Source of the DNA: Candidatus Poribacteria bacterium
GTDB taxonomy: Bacteria > Poribacteria > WGA-4E > B28-G17
Length of the DNA: 12,953 nt
NCBI GenBank assembly: GCA_003645735.1
Contig: QNBQ01000014.1
Coordinates: 1 to 12,953, forward strand
Direction of reading: 5' to 3'
Under the pieces are notes generated by a model. The model was not told where the DNA came from. It did no database searches and worked only from the letters and a program-made list of their open reading frames with translations. The position numbers were made by a program, and so were the translations under genes. Below are positions 6,959-12,953 of this stretch, in pieces. The stretch's first letter is position 1. Each line of letters starts with the position of its first letter.

Positions 6959-8359
6959 ATGTCCAACGCCGAGGTTTTAATTCAGATCAACCATTGGTGG
7001 GCGAGGGGGGATGTTCGGCCTGAGCTGTTGGAGAAGGTCGAGCGGGCGGTGTTTCCCCATATCCTTGAGGCGCTCGGTGAGAGGCAGATCGTGTTGATCC
7101 AAGGCCCGAGGCGAACGGGGAAGACCTCCCTTATGTTCCAGCTCATCCATCATCTCATAAGGTCTGGGGTCGATCCGAGGCGTATCCTCTACGCCTCCAT
7201 GGATGATCCCCTTCTCGATAAAAGCTCGCTTTTCCAAGATATCATCGATCTGTTCGAAACCACCTTGCTTGGACAACCGCTTCTTGAGAGTTCCGAGAAG
7301 CTCTACCTGTTCCTGGATGAGATCGCTCATTTCGAAGGCTGGGAGCTGATGGTTAAGCGGTTTTACGATCAGAGATACCCGTTCAAGTTCATCCTCTCCA
7401 GCTCCTCATCGGCCTTCTTGGAAAGCCGATCGAAGGAGAGCCTGGTCGGCAGGGCGATCGTGTTTCACCTCCTTCCTTTCTCCTTCTCGGAATACGCCCA
7501 GCTCAAGGGCAAGGAGCGGATAAGGAAGTGGAGGGAGATCCTCGAACCCCTGTGGACTCGATTCTTCCTGGAAGGGGATGCCGATAGGCTGATCAAAGGG
7601 CTTCGGGAGGTGGATAGGGAGCAGAGGCTGATGGGAAGGGAGATCGAGCTGATTTTGAGGGAATACTTGTATGAAGGCGGCTTCCCGGAGTTCCTACAGC
7701 TGAGAAGCCCCCTCCTCCGCTCCAGATATTTCTGGGAGAACGTGGTCGAGAGGGTGCTCTACCATGATATACCGGAGATCTTCCGCGTCGAGGATAGGGA
7801 GCTGTTGCAGAGGATCTTCATCTATTGCGTTTCGCACAGCGGCAGCATAGTCAACATCGTGGAGCTGGGCAGGGATTTCGGCGCCCCGAGGCAAACCATC
7901 TCGAACTACCTGAACTACCTCAAATCCTCCCTCCTGATCCGCCCGTTGGTCAGATACGCCAGGACGGCTGCCGGGAGGTTGAGGGGCTTCAAAAAGGTAT
8001 ACGCATGCGATAGCGGATTAATGGTCCACCTTCAAAGGTTGACCAGGGAGCAAGTGGAGAGCCGAGGGCTGTGGGGGGTGCTGGCGGAGATCGCCGTCCT
8101 CGCCCAGCTTCAACGTTACCATCCTCACGCCCACATCTACTACTACCGCGAGCGTGATAGGGAGGTCGATTTTGTGATAGAGCTGAACGGGAGGCTGATT
8201 CCTTTGGAGGTGAAGTATCGCAGGGAGGTTGAAATCCCCAACGGCCTACGTCTCTTCAAGAGGCGGTTCAAAACCGAATTCGAAATCCTCATAACTAAGG
8301 ATCAACTGCTCACCTCCGGGACGGTTCTGTTCGTTCCGCTTCGCCTTTTCCTCTGCTGA
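6959..8359 (+). CDS. AAA_14/DUF4143 family ATPase
   Basis: This 466-residue predicted cytoplasmic ATPase starts with the family-typical HWWARG (12-17). A P-loop GPRRTGKTS is at 49-57, Walker B LYLFLDEI at 115-122, and a sensor-like run of serines at 147-151. The C-terminal half is DUF4143: a region around 302-322 resembles a helix-turn-helix (ELGRDFGAPRQTISNYLNYL), and a PD-(D/E)XK-like nuclease fold follows, with Glu377, Asp404 and Glu417/Lys419 as candidate active-site residues. This family is widespread, multicopy and poorly understood, and is sometimes called archaeal-type or prokaryotic DEXX ATPase. The gene has its own promoter and is not part of the preceding operon. Its last 50 nt overlap the tail of the decayed exporter gene on the opposite strand. 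Confidence 0.92.
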   Translation: MSNAEVLIQINHWWARGDVRPELLEKVERAVFPHILEALGERQIVLIQGPRRTGKTSLMFQLIHHLIRSGVDPRRILYASMDDPLLDKSSLFQDIIDLFETTLLGQPLLESSEKLYLFLDEIAHFEGWELMVKRFYDQRYPFKFILSSSSSAFLESRSKESLVGRAIVFHLLPFSFSEYAQLKGKERIRKWREILEPLWTRFFLEGDADRLIKGLREVDREQRLMGREIELILREYLYEGGFPEFLQLRSPLLRSRYFWENVVERVLYHDIPEIFRVEDRELLQRIFIYCVSHSGSIVNIVELGRDFGAPRQTISNYLNYLKSSLLIRPLVRYARTAAGRLRGFKKVYACDSGLMVHLQRLTREQVESRGLWGVLAEIAVLAQLQRYHPHAHIYYYRERDREVDFVIELNGRLIPLEVKYRREVEIPNGLRLFKRRFKTEFEILITKDQLLTSGTVLFVPLRLFLC

Positions 8360-9009
8360 GGCCTCCCCTTGCGATCCCGAAAGCGGGGGCCAGGAAGAGG
8401 AGGGTGGTGATGAAGCAGGAGCCGATCCCTATGGTCAGGACCGTCCCCATGCTCGCCATGCCCCGGTGTGTCATGAAGATGAGCGAGCCGAAGCCTATCA
8501 TGGTGGTCAGCGAGGTCAGAAGTATCGCCTTGCCGGTGTTGGCGAATATCGTCCTGACCCCGCCGCCCCCCTCCACCCTATAGCGATGGATGAGGTGCAC
8601 CCCGTCATCTATCCCTATCCCGATGATAAGCGGCAGGGCGATGACGTTGTTGAAGTTGAGCTTCATACCGGCTAATTTGGTCAGCCCGGCCATCCAAGCC
8701 GTCCCGGCGATAAGGGGAACCATCGCCATAAAGGCCAGAAGCGGGTTTTTAAAATCGATCAGCAGCAGAACGACCACCGCGGCCACGGCCAGGATCAGCG
8801 CCCGCTTCCCATCCTCGCCATGGCGTAATCGGGGCTCATATCGAATCCATCCAGAAGCTCGTGGTAAAGCTTGACGGAGGGCATCCCCTTGGGTTCGAGG
8901 CTCAGCATATCGTATTCGAACTTCAGTTTAGTCGCCTGATAGCCGAGGAAGGCCGTTATGAGGATCGCCGCTCCGACGCCGAACCATCCCGTTCGCCCGT
9001 AGCTTTCGC
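8310..9009 (-). pseudogene. RND/MMPL family exporter remnant
   Basis: Two fragments of the second half of an RND (HpnN-like/MMPL) transporter lie here. The first (9009 to about 8825) has a helix equivalent to TM7 followed by LKFEYDMLSLEPKG and FDMSPDYAM. The frame then shifts near 8820 and resumes as GEDGKRALILAV..., with five helices equivalent to TM8-12 including the conserved GIGIDDGVHL, and stops at 8310. Such proteins are usually near 750-900 residues. The entire first half and the second periplasmic domain are missing, so no functional pump can be made. It lies downstream of the LolA-like and barrel remnants on the same strand, matching a known lipid/envelope export gene order. The five-helix fragment has a possible GTG start at 8786 but is unlikely to work alone. 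Confidence 0.8.
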
Positions 9010-9459
9010 TCATTATAGGCGAACTCGCCACAGAGGCCGACGCCTAGAAGCTCGCCTATGAAGTCGAACCCGTAAAGCCACCTTCCCTCCTCCAGGTGGT
9101 GAAGGCGAGGTAGTCGGTCGATTTGTGGACCGTCCCGGCGAGGGTGAGCGATAGATCGAAACGTCCCAGGCCCCACTTCAGCTTGAAAAGCTTCTTCGAA
9201 TCCTTCCACTCCTCCCCGGCGCGTAGATCAACACTGCCTCTCCCCGTTCCCCCACCGGCAGATCAGCCCTCAAGGCGGTGTGGCCCGGCTGCTCATAGGT
9301 GGGGTCGGGCAGATCTTTAACGTTGAAGATGTTGGTCGGGTTCCAGGCGTATCCCGTTCCGAGGGATATCTGCTGTTCGCCCACGGTCAGGTCGAACCGT
9401 TTGAAGGAGAGCTTCAGGTAGGCGTTGTCGAGGAAGCTTCTGTCCTCATAGCGGCTATA
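9010..9459 (-). pseudogene. Outer-membrane beta-barrel protein remnant
   Basis: Reading across three frames recovers one barrel-like protein segment. Frame A has YSRYEDRSFLDNAYL, GEQQISLGTGYAWNP and DPTYEQPGHTALRADL. A one-base shift near 9214, in a GGGGAGGAG run, leads to KLFKLKWGLGRFDLSLTLAG and STDYLAFTTW. Another shift near 9085 leads to WLYGFDFIGELLGVGLCGEF. The alternating aromatic pattern and the GxQ...G.GYAWNPT motif resemble porin-like proteins encoded with RND exporters. The signal peptide, N-terminus and C-terminal strands are missing. Both ends abut other broken genes directly. Confidence 0.65.
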
Positions 9460-9667
9460 GGGACAAAGCTTTTCTTATCGACCCAAGTTCGTAGACGAAC
9501 GTTCGTTTCCCGCCCGACCCGGAGATCACCGTCATCCTCGCCTCGGCCCTGACGCTCTCCCGGCTCATCAATTCGTTCACCCTCTTTACGATCTCCTCAC
9601 CGGTCAGCTCTGAGGGCGCGCCGGCGGGAGCATACAGGACGAGCAGGAAAGCCGCTGAAACGATCAT
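9455..9667 (-). pseudogene. Outer-membrane lipoprotein-sorting protein (LolA-like), truncated
   Basis: This 70-codon frame begins with a signal peptide (MIVSAAFLLVLYAPAGA) and continues with ELTGEEIVKRVNELM and RAEARMTVIS, the start of the LolA-like 'outer membrane lipoprotein-sorting protein' family found beside RND exporters. Homology stops near residue 63. The frame then hits a stop at 9455 as barrel sequence begins. Full members are roughly 230-260 residues, so most of the protein is gone. It starts 28 nt after the upstream GH130-glycosyltransferase gene and retains AGGTGG and GGGAGG ribosome-binding-like sequence. It may still be translated into a short secreted peptide. Confidence 0.72.
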
Positions 9668-9695
9668 CTTCCACCTAGCTCCACCTCCCTCGGCC

Positions 9696-11963
9696 TCATC
9701 CCGGGAACAGCACCCCGTCCTTATCGTCCAGGGGGTAGAATATCGGGCCGTTTTTCTCCCAGAGCCTCATCCACTCGTCCGCCGAGCTGAGCTCCCTCAC
9801 GCCCCTTAGGAAATCGTCGAGCTTTATCCTCGCCAGCGCGAGCTGTGGTATCTCGCCGTAGGCGGTGTAGGTGACGTAGATGTAATCGCCGATCAGCGTC
9901 AGCCGCGGATCCTCGCATCCCCCTATCTCCCTGCAGATGCCGTAATTCCTGATGTGATCCCTCCTCCTCTCCTCCTCGTCCCGGGGCAGCTCGTGGTATT
10001 CCAGCTCCGGCAGGAGTATGGGATAGGGAAGCCTGCCGTCTATGTGGAGGCCGTCCCTGCTCCAGGCGAGCCCTATCCTGGAGATGCCGTCGTATCCCAG
10101 CGCCCTGTAGAGGATGTAGGTGATCCCGCCGATCCTGATGGCCCCGGCGTTGTAGACCAGCCTCTCCCATTTGACCTTCCCCCCGTTCACCTCGATCTCG
10201 GCGTCGGGCCGCGGTTTGAGGATCGGGTTGCCCGGGAACCTCCTGAGCCTCCCGCAGGGCGGGTATCGGACGGGGCTGAGGATCGCCTTGAAGACCTCCA
10301 GCAGCTGGGTGGCGACCCTGCCCGGCGAGTTCCGATAGGCGAAGGATCTCGCCTTGGAGAGAAGCTCCTCCCTGAACCGCTCGTCGTTCAGGACGAGCCT
10401 GATCGCATCTTTGAGCCCCTCGTCGTCCCTGTATTTCAAAACCTCCCATCTGAAGGGCGCGAAGAACCTGTTCTCCCTGGCGATGACGGGGGTTCCCCAG
10501 CCTATTATCTGGAAGCAGGTGGATGAAAGCACGGCCCCCTCGCCCTCAACGCCCTCGCCCTTGTCGAGCACGACGGCATCCGAGGCGGCTACGTATTCGG
10601 CCCTCCTCATCCAGGACGATATCTCGATCCTGATCTCATCGTATCCCCTTTCGAACCCCAGCTCCTTCAACCTCCCCTCGAGCTTCCTCCTCTCCTCCTC
10701 GTCGTAGACCAAGGCGAGCAGGTATATCCTCGGATCTTCCTCCCTCAGCTCGCTCAACGCCCGGAACGGGGTGACGAAATCATACTCGCCGAAGGTCAGG
10801 ATGATCCTCTTCTCCTCCGGCAGCCCCAGCTTTCTCCTCGCCCCGAGCTTATCGATCCTCAAAACCGGGTGGCAGGGGAAATCGGTCAGGTAAATCCTTT
10901 CTCGAGGGTAGAAACGGGCCATAAACTCGTTTTGCTCGGGGAGGAAGTTGATCACCGCATCGACATACTCCAGGCACCTCCAGAAGATATGTCCCTCCGG
11001 CTTGGGCTTGTTGTCGTGGTTGAGCAGCGCGATCTTAACCCCTTTGGATCTGATCTTGGGGAGCAGATCGAGCAGCTCCTCGCAGGGCAACATCCCCAGA
11101 TCCTCCAACAACAACAGGTTTATCCCCTCCTCATCTATCGCCCTGAGCAGCGGATCAGGGTCGAGCGGCTTTAGTCCTTCGACCTTCCTTCCGGCCGTCG
11201 CGTAGCATCTCGTGACGAACTCCTCGTCCTCCACCTCAAGCGGCCTGCCGTGAGGAGCCTCCCTGTAATGGGTGAAGACCCTCACGTGATATCCGTGATC
11301 GCGGAGCCACTCGACTATGGGGGCGGTGTGACGGGCCACGCCGCCGTCCGTGTTCCACGAGCCCATCACGGCGATCCTCATCTGAGGCTCGCAAATCCAC
11401 CTCTTCGGGTCTTCCCTCACCTCCTCCGGGATGAGGTCGGCGACCTTTCCCTCGGCGACGCAGATCACCTCGTCGGCCACGCCGTAGTAGACGAGTATCT
11501 CGTCGTCCTCATTGAGCGTCTCAGTTGAATCCTTGTATTTCGGGACGACGCCGCACGTGAAGACCACGTTCGGAACCCATCCGTTGAGCTGATAGCTCCT
11601 CTCCTCGTCCGTCTCATCCTCGCCGCCCGGCTCGATGATGGGGTTGGGCGATCTGTAGATTATCCTCCTCGGGTTTTCGAGATCGCTCAGGACGACCCCC
11701 AGGCTGTAGATCCTTTCCCCGTCCCTCGTCCCGACGCCGTGGTATATCTGCAGCCATCCGAACTCCGTTTTGAGCGGCGGGGCTCCGGCGCCTATCTTCC
11801 CGGAGTCCCAGCTCCCCGGCCTGGGGATCATGAACGTCTCCCCCACCGGGTTCGAGCTTTCGAGATCCCCCATTGAGACGATCTGCATGTCCGGGGGTAT
11901 CCTGTGGATCAGGATCGCCCTCCCCGCCAGCTCCGGGAAGATCTTCATGAATTCCCTGTCCAT
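9696..11963 (-). CDS. GH130-glycosyltransferase fusion with circularly permuted GH130
   Basis: A 755-residue protein without a signal peptide. Residues 7-180 are the C-terminal half of a GH130 beta-mannoside phosphorylase/hydrolase propeller: FPELAGRAILIHR at 9-21, KIGAGAPPLKTEFGW at 56-70, YHGV at 74-77, PNVVFTCG at 131-138, VYYGVAD at 158-164. Residues 195-562 are a GT-B (GT4-like) glycosyltransferase: MRIAVMGSW, GGVARHT at 207-213, and a late helix-rich end IIGWGTPVIARENRFFAPF at 486-504. Residues 570-755 are the N-terminal half of GH130: FPGNPILKP at 576-584, VYNAGAI at 603-609, YILYRALGY at 616-624, IGLAWSRDG at 630-638, and CEDPRLT at 683-689 with the likely catalytic Asp685. This half ends at KDGVLFPG, just where the first half takes up. 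It could build or cleave mannosides while transferring sugars. The start has GGGGAGG 6-7 nt upstream. Confidence 0.85.
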   Translation of the reverse strand: MDREFMKIFPELAGRAILIHRIPPDMQIVSMGDLESSNPVGETFMIPRPGSWDSGKIGAGAPPLKTEFGWLQIYHGVGTRDGERIYSLGVVLSDLENPRRIIYRSPNPIIEPGGEDETDEERSYQLNGWVPNVVFTCGVVPKYKDSTETLNEDDEILVYYGVADEVICVAEGKVADLIPEEVREDPKRWICEPQMRIAVMGSWNTDGGVARHTAPIVEWLRDHGYHVRVFTHYREAPHGRPLEVEDEEFVTRCYATAGRKVEGLKPLDPDPLLRAIDEEGINLLLLEDLGMLPCEELLDLLPKIRSKGVKIALLNHDNKPKPEGHIFWRCLEYVDAVINFLPEQNEFMARFYPRERIYLTDFPCHPVLRIDKLGARRKLGLPEEKRIILTFGEYDFVTPFRALSELREEDPRIYLLALVYDEEERRKLEGRLKELGFERGYDEIRIEISSWMRRAEYVAASDAVVLDKGEGVEGEGAVLSSTCFQIIGWGTPVIARENRFFAPFRWEVLKYRDDEGLKDAIRLVLNDERFREELLSKARSFAYRNSPGRVATQLLEVFKAILSPVRYPPCGRLRRFPGNPILKPRPDAEIEVNGGKVKWERLVYNAGAIRIGGITYILYRALGYDGISRIGLAWSRDGLHIDGRLPYPILLPELEYHELPRDEEERRRDHIRNYGICREIGGCEDPRLTLIGDYIYVTYTAYGEIPQLALARIKLDDFLRGVRELSSADEWMRLWEKNGPIFYPLDDKDGVLFPG

Positions 11964-11980
11964 CTCGCACCTCCCCTCTG

Positions 11981-12010
11981 ATGATAACCCCCTCGACCCG
12001 ATCCTGTCAA
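11981..12010 (-). promoter_or_regulatory. Promoter of the GH130-glycosyltransferase gene
   Basis: On the minus strand, a perfect TTGACA (12010-12005), an 18-nt spacer and TATCAT (11986-11981) form a strong sigma70 match. Transcription would start near 11974, just ahead of the ribosome-binding sequence. Confidence 0.55.
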
Positions 12011-12024
12011 GGCTTGCCTTGGAG

Positions 12025-12053
12025 TTGACTTTCCCGCTCGGGTGTGTTATCGT
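12025..12053 (+). promoter_or_regulatory. Promoter of the secreted-protein gene
   Basis: TTGACT (12025-12030), a 17-nt spacer and TATCGT (12048-12053) form a fair sigma70 match. The start near 12060 gives a leader of about 27 nt. It sits back to back with the promoter of the divergent fusion gene, with 14 nt between the two -35 boxes. Confidence 0.45.
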
Positions 12054-12086
12054 TTTAGGCAGCAGATCTTCAGCAGGAGGTGTGGG

Positions 12087-12896
12087 ATGTCAGGTAGGGT
12101 TAAGATCCTCGTGCTTTTCCTCGGCCTCGGGGTCGCCCTTCCCAGCTGGGCGGGGAAGATCGGCGACGTGGGGATCTTCTGCGACAACACCAGCTGGATA
12201 GACGCGGCCGCCGCGAGGCGCATAGCCGAAAGCCTCGTCAAAGAGGTCACCTCGGCGAGGAGCGTCAAGATCTACAACCTGGACGGCATCGCCCAGTTCG
12301 CCAAGGAGAACACGGGCGACGGAGAGGTCGACGTGATCATGACCTTCGGTTACTTCCCCGAGAGCATCTATCCGCCGGGAAACGCCAAGCCGGACGGCTC
12401 CATAGCCGAGCTGTTCCTGGAGGACGGGAACATGTTCCTCAACACCGCCGATTACATCTTCTACGTCTCCAAGGGAGGGGGCGTGAACGCGACCGGCGGC
12501 CTGCAGAACATGATGGACATCCCCGGCATCACGATGTGGGGCGATAACACCGCCGTCACCCCCACCGACGACGGCAAGAAGTTCATGCCATCGCTCAAGC
12601 CCTATCCCACCTGGAGGCCGTTCCACCTGAACGAGCTTCAAGACCCCTGGGAGGCCGAGACGATCTTCGCGGTCGATCAGTCCGGCACCAAGGCCGATCC
12701 GGTCGTGGTGAAGGATAAGGAGACGGGCGGCAGGATAGCGATCGCCTTCCAGGTCGGCCTCGATAAGGTCCCCGAGGATCTGAGGACGAAATGCCTCATC
12801 GAGTTCTTCAACAACTGGCTCTCGTCCATACCAGAGGCCGCCCCGGTCAACCCCAAGGACAGCCTGCCTATCACCTGGGGGGCTTTGAAGAGGTGA
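12087..12896 (+). CDS. Secreted protein of unknown function
   Basis: This 269-residue protein has a clear signal peptide (MSGRVKILVLFLGLGVALPSWA, cleavage likely after A22 or G23). I do not recognise the family with certainty. The alternating strand/helix pattern, with VGIFCDNTSWIDAAAARRI near the mature N-terminus, VDVIMTFGYFPESIY in the middle and GGRIAIAFQVG near 210-220, suggests an alpha/beta fold similar in outline to class I glutamine-amidotransferase-like (ThuA-like) proteins. That is only an impression. The C-terminus (PKDSLPITWGALKR) is a distinct tail after a proline-rich linker. The ATG at 12087 is chosen over an upstream GTG at 12042 because AGGAGG (12075-12080) lies 6 nt before it and the signal peptide begins there. 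It is divergent from the GH130 fusion. Confidence 0.85.
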   Translation: MSGRVKILVLFLGLGVALPSWAGKIGDVGIFCDNTSWIDAAAARRIAESLVKEVTSARSVKIYNLDGIAQFAKENTGDGEVDVIMTFGYFPESIYPPGNAKPDGSIAELFLEDGNMFLNTADYIFYVSKGGGVNATGGLQNMMDIPGITMWGDNTAVTPTDDGKKFMPSLKPYPTWRPFHLNELQDPWEAETIFAVDQSGTKADPVVVKDKETGGRIAIAFQVGLDKVPEDLRTKCLIEFFNNWLSSIPEAAPVNPKDSLPITWGALKR

Positions 12897-12906
12897 TCGA
12901 TTCACC

Positions 12907-12942
12907 GCGCCCCACGTCGCGTATATCCGCGGCGTGGGGCGC
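12907..12942 (+). terminator. Strong hairpin after the secreted-protein gene
   Basis: GCGCCCCACG (12907-12916) pairs perfectly with CGTGGGGCGC (12933-12942). An inner CGCG/CGCG stem joined by a T-G wobble brings the stem to about 15 bp, with a TATATC loop. It lies 10 nt past the stop codon. There is no T-run after it, so it is either a T-less terminator or a transcript-stabilising 3' structure. Confidence 0.6.
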
Positions 12943-12953
12943 TCAACCGACCC

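Noticed and set aside
9721..10449. 242-residue minus-strand frame inside the GH130 fusion
   Set aside because: It is a shifted-frame shadow of the fusion, rich in Arg, Gly and Gln, without family motifs.
12042..12086. Upstream GTG start for the secreted protein
   Set aside because: It would add 15 residues before the signal peptide, it overlaps the predicted promoter, and it lacks a ribosome-binding site. The ATG at 12087 has AGGAGG at good spacing.

Overview
This is a GC-rich bacterial window. Most genes use AGG for Arg and many ATA codons for Ile. Remnants of an outer-membrane barrel, a LolA-like protein and an RND exporter point to a two-membraned (Gram-negative type) organism. GH130, DUF4380, Gfo/Idh and a DUF4175-like gene fit an uncultured carbohydrate-degrading lineage (Poribacteria, Planctomycetes or Latescibacteria-like). 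That placement is inference and no marker gene settles it.

Layout. (1) 1-502, minus: 5' part of a membrane-protein gene that runs off the left edge, behind a good sigma70-type promoter. (2) 640-1253: a CRISPR array of nine 36-nt repeats and eight spacers, with no cas genes in the window. The degenerate repeat at the left end and the repeat end ATTGCGAC on the minus strand indicate right-to-left transcription with the leader at the right. (3) 1254-1617: leader/intergenic DNA holding a 166-bp inverted-repeat element that looks like a MITE. (4) 1618-6834, plus: a five-gene presumed operon of MFS transporter, DUF47/PhoU-like protein, PiT phosphate permease, DUF4380-like mutarotase-fold protein and Gfo/Idh/MocA oxidoreductase. 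(5) 6959-8359, plus: an AAA ATPase with DUF4143 and its own promoter. (6) 8310-9667, minus: a wrecked cluster (LolA-like protein, outer-membrane barrel, RND/MMPL exporter), each gene reduced to fragments by deletions and frameshifts. (7) 9696-11963, minus: a 755-residue fusion whose GH130 propeller appears circularly permuted around a GT-B glycosyltransferase. (8) 12087-12896, plus: a secreted protein of unknown function, divergent from the fusion and followed by a strong hairpin.

How the parts fit. DUF47 and PiT form the standard phosphate-uptake pair. The mutarotase-fold protein and the oxidoreductase are spaced 3 nt apart and probably act together on a sugar or sugar derivative. The GH130-glycosyltransferase fusion suggests coupled breakdown or synthesis of a beta-mannoside or related glycan. 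It leads an operon whose downstream lipid/envelope export genes have decayed. The permuted fusion is the most unusual item in the window.
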